Notes under the pieces: model-generated
What the model saw: the letters and a program-made list of their open reading frames with translations, nothing else
Databases searched by the model: none
What the model was told of the DNA's origin: nothing
Shown: positions 33,301-45,300 of the stretch, one piece after another
Position numbering within the stretch: the first letter of the stretch is position 1
How the letters are laid out: every line of letters starts with the position of its first letter
Translations under genes and position numbers: made by a program
Origin: Angiostrongylus vasorum
Lineage: Eukaryota; Nematoda; Chromadorea; Rhabditida; Metastrongylidae
Length of the DNA stretch: 64,000 bases
Assembly: GCA_018806985.1 (NCBI GenBank)
Contig: JADANN010000400.1
Span: 1,054,001 to 1,118,000, forward strand
Direction of reading: 5' to 3'

Positions 33301-36300
33301 AGTCAAAGAGCAATTTTTCTATAGACTTTATAAAAGTCAACAAGCATTCGTTCCGCTGGCTAATGTTTGGTGTTCTAAGAAGGATGTTATCAGCAAAGCG
33401 AAGATGGTGTAATTACCGGCTATCGATTTTCACTCCTATGTTGCCCCATTCTAATGTTCACATGACATTCTCGAGAGCGGCGTTAAATAATTTCGTGGAG
33501 ATGGTATCGCCTTGTCTACTCTCTCTTTCGAAACCGATGTTAATATAGTTTACGAATCATATAGCGATTAGAATGTTTAACTTTTAGTGTTTACTCTTTT
33601 TTCAAGGCAGATCCAGATGTCAAATACAACCATAAGGATACTGATATATGAGCAAAACTCGAATTTTGAGATGGGATTCGAACTAGAGATTACCTTCACC
33701 GATGAGGGTAATCGCAGGTCCGAAACCCATTAGAGGATCCATGTTTTGCTCACATCTCAGCAACCTTATAGCGATTAAAACTGATATAGCTGTTAGTTGC
33801 TTGTCAAATTACCCGTCATTGATCTCGTCCAAGAAAAGTTTTATGTGCACTTTTAAGTGAAGAATAAAGCTTCCACTGTTGACGCGCGTTGCTAGATCTG
33901 AGTTAGACAAGCTATCGAGTTCCTACAAAAAATGTTGAAAAAGGTTTCTTGTTCCAAACTAAAGCATCATAAACGAAAAAAACTGACTTCTACAGAAGTC
34001 ATACCGGTCACAATGTCCTATTACAAATGCCACCTGTTAGGTCTCGTCGACGCGAGTGCTTTAAATGTGCCGTTTGTCTCCCGTTATCGGCAAGCATTCG
34101 TTCCGCTTAGCTATTGTTTGGTGTTATAAGAACCATGTCATTAGCAAAGCGAAGGTAGTGCAATTGCTAACCATCGATTTTCACTCCCATATTGTCCCAT
34201 TCCAATATTCGCATGACGTTCTTGAGGGTGGCATTAAATAATTTTGGCGAGACGGTATCGCCTTGCCTAACCCCTCTTTTGACATCAATGTTAATCTCGT
34301 TGCAGAATGGTGATAACTTGGTTGTGAAATCTTTGTACAGCTCACGAAGAATCTTTATGTACTGAGTAGCGACTCCCTTGACTATCAAGGGCTTCCATGA
34401 CAGCTTCTATCTCAGTTGAGTCAAACGCCTTCTTTAAATCGATGAACGTGAGACAGAGCGGTCTTTTGTACTCTTGCGATACTTCAATGAGTCTTGTTAT
34501 CGTGTGGATGTGGTCCATCGTACTAAATCCTTTTCGAAACCCTGCTTTTCTCACATGGCTGTCCTTCGTACAGTGTTCTGTCAATCCTGTTTAGGATGAC
34601 TCGAGTGAAAAGTTGTAGACGACAGACAGCAAGCAGATTGTGCGATAGTTGTCGAGATCGTGTGGGTCACCCTTCTTGAGCAATAGCACGGTCTTGCTGG
34701 TCTTCCACTGAGTAGGAACCTTGCATTCAGACAGCTAATGTGTGAACAGCCGAGCCAGTTTGTTTTCGAGGACTGGCGGAATGTTCTTCAGGTGTTCAGA
34801 TCTTACCCTGTCCATACCTGGTGCTGTTCGATTTTTTCACCGACGAAACAGCATGTTGGATCTCGGCAGGGAGAACCGGTGGTACGACATATGCACCATG
34901 CTTTGTTTCACATAAAGGAAGGAGGACGTGGCTAGTGAAGAGATATGAGTAGTAGTCGTGAATGATTTTTCTCCATTGCCTCTCTGGAGGCTGTAACTGT
35001 TCCCTCTAAGCGTCGCAGTGCAGTAATCTTGGTGTTGTGATTGGCCAAGATTCGGTCGGCTTTGCGATTGTTATTCCCAACCTCTGCACCTTCTACAATA
35101 AATGCTGCTCTTCTCCCTTTAAGATCTTCTTTTATCACTTGTCTGCATTGTTTTGCAAGTTCGGACGTTAGTTCGCGGTTGCCTGCATGTTATCGAGAAC
35201 GGCATCTTCCTCTGAGCCGGCTGCTGAATTGAATAAGTCCCAGTTCATGATGGTTTTGGGACTTCGTTTTTTGGAATTTAGCGCTTTTCCTTCTTTCCAC
35301 GGGAAATGACCGTGTTGATTTTTGGGACAAGAGCGACATCGGTTAGATAAAAATCTTCGGTTCACTATGGTGTGGTTTATTTCGTTATGGTACGTTCCAT
35401 TAGGGGGACTCCCATCCGTTGAGAATGGGGCTTCTCGAATTGCGAGTTTCCGTGAATGATCTTGGTCATCATGATAAACTCAGACAACCGCTCGTGCTGC
35501 TCGTCCCATTCTAATCCGTGGCTCCCAATGTAACGTTCTTCAGACGTTCCTCTTAGTCCAATCTTAGCGTTAAAATGTCCAATAATGAATATTGAAGAAT
35601 ATATGGTGATCTCTGTAGAATTTCTCTAGATCCATATAGAACACTTTGACTACTTCTTCGTCATAGCTTAATGTAAGCGCATTAAAGACGAAGATTTTCA
35701 AAAGCCCGGGTATTGATCAACATCTCTTCAATCGTATACGTCCGATTGATTCTTCGAATGAATCGAAGCTGACGGGCAAATTCCTGTTTATGAGAATGCC
35801 CGCACTGCAGATCCATTCACTGTCGCATTCTCCGAGGAACAGTTCTTCTCTGGTGACGCCACCCTTTGCGCAATGATGAAGTTTTGCAGCCAAGCTTATT
35901 CACAGATGCTGACAATTCATTGGTTACTTTTTATTCCTACAGGTCTATAGGGATTTGGAAATTTCTCGGAGCCTAAATGACGTTGCAGGCAGAAGAATCC
36001 CTTGTTATTCTATCGCAGTTAAAATATTTAATCGTTATGGTGAAGTGGTAAATCACGAAGGGGATGACATATATCCAATTGCCATTTGTTTTTTATAATC
36101 GTTGTTCATTACAGGTATACATGGACTACTATCACTATTTACCTATCTACCACCTGTTCCTTTCATACTTTCGTATCGTGCTGACCGAGAGCAACTGTGC
36201 CATGTTTTCATCGATGCTGCTGATTGTGCTCGCCACCACCGAACGCCTTTGCGAACGTTCAATGGCGAAGGCATATTAAAAAGCAAGGAGGTTAAATGTT

Positions 36301-39300
36301 TGAAACTCTTACGGTAGGGTGGAAATATTTCTAGTATTAAATGGTTGTACATCCACATTTGTGTTCTGCTCCAGAATTTCACTCGTTGAGAATGCAGTTA
36401 GGGATGTGTCTTTGGTTCTGACCTCATGCTGGCCCTACAGGAGCTCATATACCTCTGAATCGAGAAGCGCTAATCTCAAGATTCCGGGAAGAACTAACTG
36501 CACCAGCATTCAAGGACATTTATGAAGAAAACAAAGACCACAAAAAGGAACTTGCATGCAACCAGGAGGATCTTCACGGACGTTGACGGAAGAGAGACAA
36601 CGAACTAACACCAAATGGAAGAAATGTTAGGATCCGTGCAATGTGAAATGTTGAGATCTACACAAATAGTGAGACTAATAAATTCGAAGATTCGTTGGAG
36701 AGATGAATCAAACCTAGCCTCTGCAACAGATTGCAGGACAACCGATTGCCACCTCACTCCTAATACTTACCCGTCTGTTTTCTACGTTTTGTTTCCAACA
36801 TTAACCTGAAATACTAGGTGTGTAACACCATGTGAAGAACACAGGATCTAACAAATCAAAGCCCCTAATTGCAATCTGCCAATGGATTGCCAACCCCTAT
36901 CCGAGTCTATTCATCGTCTGTTCCGTATACAGCTTACATGCATTGTAGGGGCCAAAATGTTATAGAAGGAGACCAATAATACTGAGGTCATTTCAGGTTC
37001 CTTGAGAAGCATCGACCTGCAGTGTGCACAAGCTGTATTTTAGTGGCTATGGCATACAAAATCTGCAACTACTGGGAAATCGATGTGCAATGGAAGCCAA
37101 TGTGTGAAGGCTGGGGTTGGTTCCTTCACAACTCATGTAATAAACTACTTATTTTTCGTCAAGAAAGATCATGAAAATTAGATGTTCAATGCGGTCTTAA
37201 TATCGTAATCACCTTTAACAACTCTTTGCGCTTCTTCACTTTTTTCAACAACTTGGGCACTTAATTATTTAACTCTTTATTGTCTATCGTCTATTTTTTT
37301 TGGCGTCAACGAACCAGTGAAGTCTTCTTCAAGCAATTGCTAGATCTCAATTTTACTTCATTCTTCAAGTGTGTTTTACTTCCAAACTTGTTCTATTCAT
37401 TAAATGATTTATGCGTAATAGCTTAAAATTTTAAGCCAACATATTGGCTCGTCGTGAACACTTTTTTCCAACCATCTTCACGTTTACTGTGCGGATCCCA
37501 ACACTTCTTACATTTGATTCGTTTCCTCGCATCCATTGTCCACGAAGATCTTCCAACTTTTACGTGTGGCTTCGGTTGCTGCTTCAGCGTTTTCATTTCA
37601 TCTTGAATGTCGTGGAATACTCGTCGAGCAATTCTCCTTGGAGTTGATATATTTATTTATATGATCTTATAAACAGATCTTTTTTTGCTGATGCGAGGTT
37701 GGTATAGGTCTTCGCTGTGGTTGTCGTTTTTGTTGGTGTTGTTGGTCCATGGCTGACGTTTCGGCGATTTTGCCTTCCTCAGAGCCTAGACGTATTTTAT
37801 GTTAGAATACTTTAATTACTCGGTGGAAAAAAGCAGAAGTATTAATGAAGATCAAGCTTTTAGATAGATGGTGAGTTAAGATGCTAAGGTCAAATGTAGT
37901 TCTACGCCATATTGAACAGAAAGGCTACTCACCCTGTTGTTACAAGTGGGACTGGCCCACGCGTTATTCACGTGGGGTCGCGAGCAAGACACATCCCGGG
38001 GTCAAAATATTATTTTGAAATAGGGCGCCAGGTCAAGTGTGATAGTGAGGCATTCGTCTTTCCGGTTCATCTTTGGATTTTTGAAATTTATCCAAAACGC
38101 CTCAAGAGGAACTACCCCGAAAATAATGTTTCCGACATAAGTAAGATCCCTTTTAAGCTACCCTTCATATCAAGTGAAGTAAATTACGCCATTAAGAGAT
38201 GCTTAAGAAAACGTGGCCTTAAAAAGTTATGTAACGATTATTGACATCTCACCAAATACCCTACGCCGTCAGTTAGTTCGCAACCGTCTCTATGATTGTT
38301 TGTGCAGCTCAGAAAACTGTACGATCTGGCCTAACCGGGAGAGACATGAGTTCAGGTACTTGTAACTTCATCTCATGTAACGCATGCGGTGAGGAATATA
38401 TTGGGGGAAACGGGTAGACCACTTTGTGTCCGCATCAAAGAATATCTAGATGGGAAAGCTAAAATTCGTCAAAACACTCCTCTAGGTACGCATAGGGCCA
38501 AATGCACAACGGCGATGGTTTGAAGTGACTGTGCGGATCTTGGCGCAGGGAATCGAAAACATCAACGCGCAAAACTCTTGAGGCGTTTTGGATAAATTTC
38601 CTAAAAATCCAAAGATGAACCGGAAAGACGAATGCCTGACTATCACACGTGACCTGGCGCCCTATTTCAAAATAATATTTTGACCCCGGGGTGTGCCTTG
38701 CTCGCGACCCCACGTGAACAACGCGTGGGTCAGTCCCATTAGTAACATTACTGTGAGAAGCCTTTCTGATCAATATGGCGTCTATTTGAAAGTTTGATCT
38801 TCACTAGTACTTTAGCTTTTTTTCCACCGAGTAATTAAAGTGTTCTTATATAAAATACGTCCAGGGTCGGAGGAAGGCGAAATCGCCGAAACGTCAGCCA
38901 TCGACCAACAACACCAACAACAACAACAACGACAACCAAGACCTATACCAACCTCGCATGAGCAAAACAAGATTAGTTTATAAGATCATATAAATAAATA
39001 TATCAACTATCCATGCCGAAGTTTATAGAAAGTCGGTCTTTTGAGTTATTAAGAGATCTCCTTGGAGTTCTGAGAGAGCCGAACCGGTGCGTCCCCATTT
39101 GGATTGTAGATAGTTGTTTTTTCTGACAAGCCTGGTAGTAGACCAGGCGCGGAATCGAACTAGCATCATACTCATGATGGCAGACATCACAACCAGTGTG
39201 CTACCCATCTGCTATCGTGAACATTATTATTTTAATTAAAAAACGGATAGGAAAATCTATTTGGCAACGAAATTACAAGTTTTACTGCTCCATCAATACG

Positions 39301-42300
39301 AATGTCTTAGTTTTTACGGCCATGGAAGGTCATTTTCCACTTTGTTTTTCGTCCAGACTCGTATTTGGAGCCTTAATGCGATTAAGCAAACGGAATTCTG
39401 TCCAGCAGAACATAACGATGTTCTCCAGTGGAAAGCCGATCGGGTTACCTCCAATAAATATGCTCCACCTCTACTTGAGGAGATCCAGATAAGATACTCA
39501 TGTGTTTACTAGCTTCTCCATTTCCATACTTGGAACCGACCAGCTAGCTACCTGTGAGACATTCCCTCGTCACAGCAGTGGATAAATAAAGGTAATCATA
39601 GAAAAAAATGTGAAGAACTTTGAATCTGTAGTGCAAATGGAGCCTTCACGACACATCCAACATATCAGCATCAGATGGGTGCTTTACAGTTTCCTCTTAA
39701 TTGTGCATAATTTCGATGGCTACATTTCGCAGAACTTGGATCTATTATCAGAAACATTGCTAGCAATGTTTACTAACTTTCAGCCAATACGAAATCATTC
39801 CTGGTCCGCTGACAATGTATCACGACTACCGCTTCTGGTGGATGTTCATCACACGCAACGCGCTCGACCGCATTTTACCGTTTTTCGTGCTTGTCGCCAT
39901 GAACTATCTTATCATTAAGGTTTGTTACAGTTCCCAGGATCGAGTTTTCATTAACCTCGGCGTTGGATCATAAATGCGTTGTTTTCTTGTTCAGCAGTCG
40001 CGAGGTCATTGTACAGCATACGCCTCCATACTACACTAGAAGCTGAAGTTTCGGCAGTATCGCTTCAATAACACACCCCTACAGAAAGACGAAAATCTCT
40101 GCAGTAATCTTATGATCAACAGCTTTCGAGAAACCCACCGTTTTCTACATGACCTCCACTGAGGAAGAACAGCCGACTGTAGTCGCACATGGTTGATGAC
40201 TGCACCACTCCACATCAAAAATCGATGCGAAGATAGGGCCAGATCGCGTGTGACCTCTGGGCATTCATCCCTGCTAATCATTGTAGGCTTTTTGGCATTT
40301 ATCCAAAAAAAAACTCAAGAAGGTTGCGCGTTGGTGTTTTTGGGGCATCCTCTGCGAGGACAGCGGCTTTTATCTCAAAATAGTCTCCTCTATGCTTTCG
40401 TATCCTATTCGTCCCTAGTGGCTGCCCTTTGTAACTGTAACCCTACAATGAATAGCAGGGAGGATTGCCCAGAGTTCACACGCCACTTGGACTCGTATCT
40501 TCTCATCCATTTTTGATGTGAGGTGGTGCAGTCATCAACCGTATGCGACTATAATCACCTATTCTTTCTCAGTTGAAGTTACGTAAAAAACGGCGGGGTT
40601 TTTCGAGAAGCTGTTGATCACCTAATTGCCATATAGATTCTCATCTTTCTGTTAGTGGAACATCTGGAACAGTTACAGCGTCCAGAAAGGCAATGGAGAA
40701 AATCATTTACGACTACTACTCAGATCTCTTCAGTAGCCACGTCCACCTTCGGTCATATGAAACAAAGGAGGATCGATATCTCGCGCCACCAGTTCTCTCT
40801 TCAAAAATCCGACCTTCTATTTCGTCGGTGAAGAATCGAACAGCACCAGCCCTGGAAAGAATAAGACCAAAACACCTGAAGAACCATCCACTAGTCCTCG
40901 AAAACACACTGGCTCGGCATTTCACACGTTACCTGTTTTAATGCATGGTCCCTACTCACTGGTGGACCAGCAAGACAATGCTATTGTTCAAGAACGGACC
41001 TCCACGATATCGGTAACTATCGCCTAATCTGCTTGTTGTCTGTCGTCTACAAACTTTTCACTTGAGTCATCCTAAACAAGATTGATAGAAAACTGGACGA
41101 AGGACAGCCATGTGAGCAAGCAGGGTTTCGAAAAGGATTTAGTACGATGGAGCACGTACATTCGATAAACAAAGACTCATTGAAGTATCGCAAGAGTATA
41201 AAAGACCACTCCGTCTCACGTCCATCGATTTAAAGAAGGCGTTTGACTCAACTGAGATAGAAGCTGTCATGGAAGCCTTTGATAGTGAGGGGAGTCCCTA
41301 CTTAGTGTACATAAATTCTTTGTGAGTTGTAGAAAAAATTTCACAACGAAAATATCGCCATTCTGCAACGATATTAACATCGACGTCAAAAGAAGGGGTT
41401 AGGCAAGGCGATGCCATCTTGCCAAAAATTATTTATAACCACCCTCGAGAAGGCCATGCGAGCATTGGAATGTGATAATATGGGAGTGAAAATCGATGGT
41501 GGGCAATTACACCATCGTCGCTTTTCTGATGACATCGTCCATAAAACACCAATCATTAGCCAAGCGGAACGTATGCTTGCTGACTTTGACAAAGTCTGTG
41601 GAAAGATTGGTCTTCGACTAAATCTCACAAAAACGATGTTCATGAAGAACGGATTCGCTACGTATGCCCCCATTCAAGCTGAGTGGAAAGGATATCTCGG
41701 AGTGCTTCACCTACGTCTGTCTAGCTCAGGAAATCAACATGATGAACGACTTAGCTCAAAGTCGAGCAGAAGGAAATGGGCGGCTTAGGCAGCTTTCAAG
41801 ATCATCGAGGATGTAATGAAGAAAACAAAGCACACCCGACTTCGTGCTCACCTGTTCAACTCAACGGTACTTCCTGCGTTAACGTATGCGTGAGAAACCT
41901 GGTCACTGCGTAAGCAGTATGAAAGATCACTTAGCGTTATAGAACGCGCAGTCGAAAGGAGGACGGTAGGAATGTCACGTGTCACGTAACTGAGAGAAGG
42001 GATCCGGAGCTCCGACCAGCGTGAACGATCAAAAATCAAAGATGCCTTTCTCTAGGCAAAACAGTCGAAAATAAGGTGTGCTGGATACGTAATGCGTATG
42101 AACAACAATCGATGGACAACAGCCGTTAGTGACTGCATTCCTTAGGGTGTCAAACGTACTGCAGGAGGACCACCGACACGTTGCACAGAGTTCTTCACGA
42201 AAAGCCTAGAAGAAAGGCATGATGCTCAACGAGTTCCTAGAGTAAAAAAGAACCCACGGGGCTACTCTTGCGCGCGACACGGAAAAAATGGAAAATTTAC

Positions 42301-45300
42301 TGGCGCCCGCTGGAGTCACTCGGTGATCAACGGGACGACAGATGATACAAGTGAAGGGACTGGAAGATTAGTCGACCTACGAATTGAGTACCAAAAATCT
42401 AAGACGCAGTGAACGATCAGAATAAAGCTCTTCCAGTAAATTAGAATGGCTTGCAGTGCAAGATTGTGTGGATACTTAATAAACATGTTTGGCCCACCGT
42501 AAAAAGAATTGCGTGGTTCTCTCCACTTAACTGTTACATTGCTTACTGAGTACATTTTCTTTTCTGGTCCTGAGAAAGATGAGTTACGACGTTTTGCTAG
42601 AACAAGGTTTGCTCCAAGTTCAGTTGCCAGATTGAGACGTAAAACTTCACAGAATGGGTGGTGCTACCGCAAGAAATGAATCCATGGATCGGAGTTCCAC
42701 ATACAGAAACACCAGATTATCCGTACTGACTCAGTAAACTTTTTAAAGGAACTCGACAAAGAAATTGATAGAAGAAACTGATAACAGCGACACTATCTGC
42801 TGCCTGGGAAATTGTTCAAATAAGAGCACAATAATGCTGCACTAAATCGACGTGTTGAGGACAGTCTGTCTCTTGAATTTACTCATAATAACTGTTCTGA
42901 TTGAAAGATTCGAAACGGAATAGGTCTACCAACAAACATATATGCATCATCTCCCGTTTCTACACACGGCGCATCGTCGAATGTGATGCGTATCCTAAAA
43001 CAACAGCTGTCTGTGGGATGACGTGATGGAAGAAATGTGTTGGGCCATTTTTGAAGGGATTTTGTCAAGCTTCATAAGGCTTCTTCATAAAACTACGTTG
43101 TTGTTTCTGAAGCCCATTTCAGTCCCGAACTTTGAGGTATTTCAAGAAAATATTAATAGCAATTTTATAGGCTCTAAAAAAAGGAATACGTGCGTCAGAA
43201 ATTTGGATCAAAACCGTCTTTGGTTGAGATGAACGCAACTACACGACCCCAACGAGGAACTCTAAGGGTAAGCACGTACAACTTCAAAATATTAAATTCC
43301 TTTACCGACATAGTACACAGCATGTGCTTTTATCTAGTCATGCTCAGAATATCTCAGAATATTGCTTATTATCACAGCTGCTATTACTATTATTATCGCT
43401 GTTGTTGTAAATATCATTATTACCATTATTATTACCTACTTACTTGAAACTTGAACGGCCTGTCCTCACTAGTTGTGCGCGCCCCAGCATAATCACCATT
43501 TTTTCGGAGATTTGCTGGTTAAGTCATGTGGTTCCCTGGACTGGAATCCTGAGGACAGCCTGGCCAAAGTCTGTCCCAGGTCGTCAACACCATAGGCAGT
43601 CGCAGCCCTTGTGGATCAGAGGGAGAATTGCCACCATGCGACTTTGATACCAGGACGGTGGTGGGTGCCGGCATTGGTTTACTCTTACAGCTAGGCCTCC
43701 TGATGGAAACGCCGGACTCCTTCTCAGCTTGGGAGGCCCTGCGAGGGGACGAATCACCATGCTGTACATCGAAGACCGACACCCAGGAACACCTCCCAGC
43801 CACGATGAGGCGGTAAACCGTTGGGAGGACCATTATTATTAGTAGTATAAGTTTACAATTAGTAATAATTGTAATTACTAAATGATTACGACCATATTAG
43901 TAGTGGAGTGCAAAGCTTCCAGTTCCCTTTAAAAATGCACTATGCATTCGATTTCATCAAGCAACGTAGAAGTTGCTAAATGCACATTTGGTCCACACAA
44001 TGACTTGCACTAATCCACAGATGTATTACATCGGTATTTTTAACCTCTCAGATAAGCTCGATTGCAAGCTTCCAACCCTGGGAAGATGGTTCGTTTAGGT
44101 TGTTCGAAGCGAGGAATTGAACCAAATACCATGTTTGTAAAGTTGGGTATCGCTAATCACTGCCTACTCCTGCCCTTAATAGTAATGACAATAATTAATA
44201 ACAATGATAATATAATAATAACCTTAGTGACAACAGTAGTAATGATAACAATAATAGTTACGAACGGTGAAGACAACAAGGAATATCAATGGTGTCTTTA
44301 CATTATATTTTTCAGGATGCTACTAGAGCTTTGATAAGTGTGGTCTCGATGTACCTCATGTCACAGTCTCTGCAGGTAAGTGTTCAGATGAAGTAAAGAG
44401 AATTACGAATTTCATTAGAAGATCGAAAAACAGCTAGTCTGTGTTTTCAATTAAAGTATTTTAAATAATCTTTTGGTTGAGATCCGATTATAAATGTGCT
44501 ACATGAAAATCTGTAGATTTATCACCGAACTATTTCTGCAATTCCCTAAATGATGGTGTTGCTAGAAATGCCTCGAGATAGTCAGAATGCTCCCCCTCGC
44601 TAGAAGGAAACGAAGAGAGTTTTCCACACTTTAATTTCACTGTATTCTTTGCGGAGAGACAGGCATGGGCAATTCATCAGGTTCTCATGGCGCAAAATGC
44701 CACCTTTGTCCTCTTAACCGGATTGAGATGTCGAAACTTATTCCCTAGCTAGGGTTAGAAGATAGGCTCCATTGTGGTTTCACAAACACGAAGACCCCAA
44801 ACCAGGAAGAGGTGATAATGCATTCGAGAAAACCTACTGCTATTAATGCTCAACGGAATGAGAGAAGGTGATACAAACTCTCATGTATTTTGCTTCAGTT
44901 TTCATGGAGAAATGGAAAAAACGGCGTGTGTGGCGCAGTGGTCGGAGGTGCCCTGCAACACATGCGTGGAATCGATCCCCCCCCCCGCCCATAGCCCGCC
45001 AAGCCTTCCATCCCTCCGGGGTCGGCAAAGTGGTACCAGACTTGTCTGCGAGGATAGCAGCACTGGCTCGATACATAGGTAGGCACCGCGAGTCATTGTA
45101 AAGGCCAGATATGCATCCAATCACCTCCAAATGATGCTTAATGAAGTCGAATACACGGCGCACCCCTTAGAGATTGATCAACGCCGAGAGCTTTATCCCT
45201 TTTACTTATCCTTTTCATGGAGAATATGAAAATCAATACACGGCTAAAGAAGAGCCTAAGTATTTCCTCGAATTATTATGAGCAGTGTTATTATTAAGAG

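Larger units (their letters stand above)
37644..39056. mobile_element. PLE inverted-dimer unit 3, receptor intron 5
   Basis: The left arm (37,644 to about 38,107) and right arm (about 38,575-39,056) are inverted copies. The spacer and right copy hold a + strand PLE coding remnant at about 38,105-38,630: KIPFKLPFISSEVNYAIKRC, then IWPNRERHEF and a frameshifted GEEYIG segment. The perfect 11-bp direct repeat TCTCCTTGGAG lies at 37,633-37,643 and 39,057-39,067, inside a family-B SINE, which pins both ends. Hammerhead-like motifs lie in both arms. Confidence 0.82.

Noticed and set aside
42550..42620. Possible hammerhead-like block (CCTGAGAAAGATGAG)
   Set aside because: No stem II complementarity and no GAAAC.
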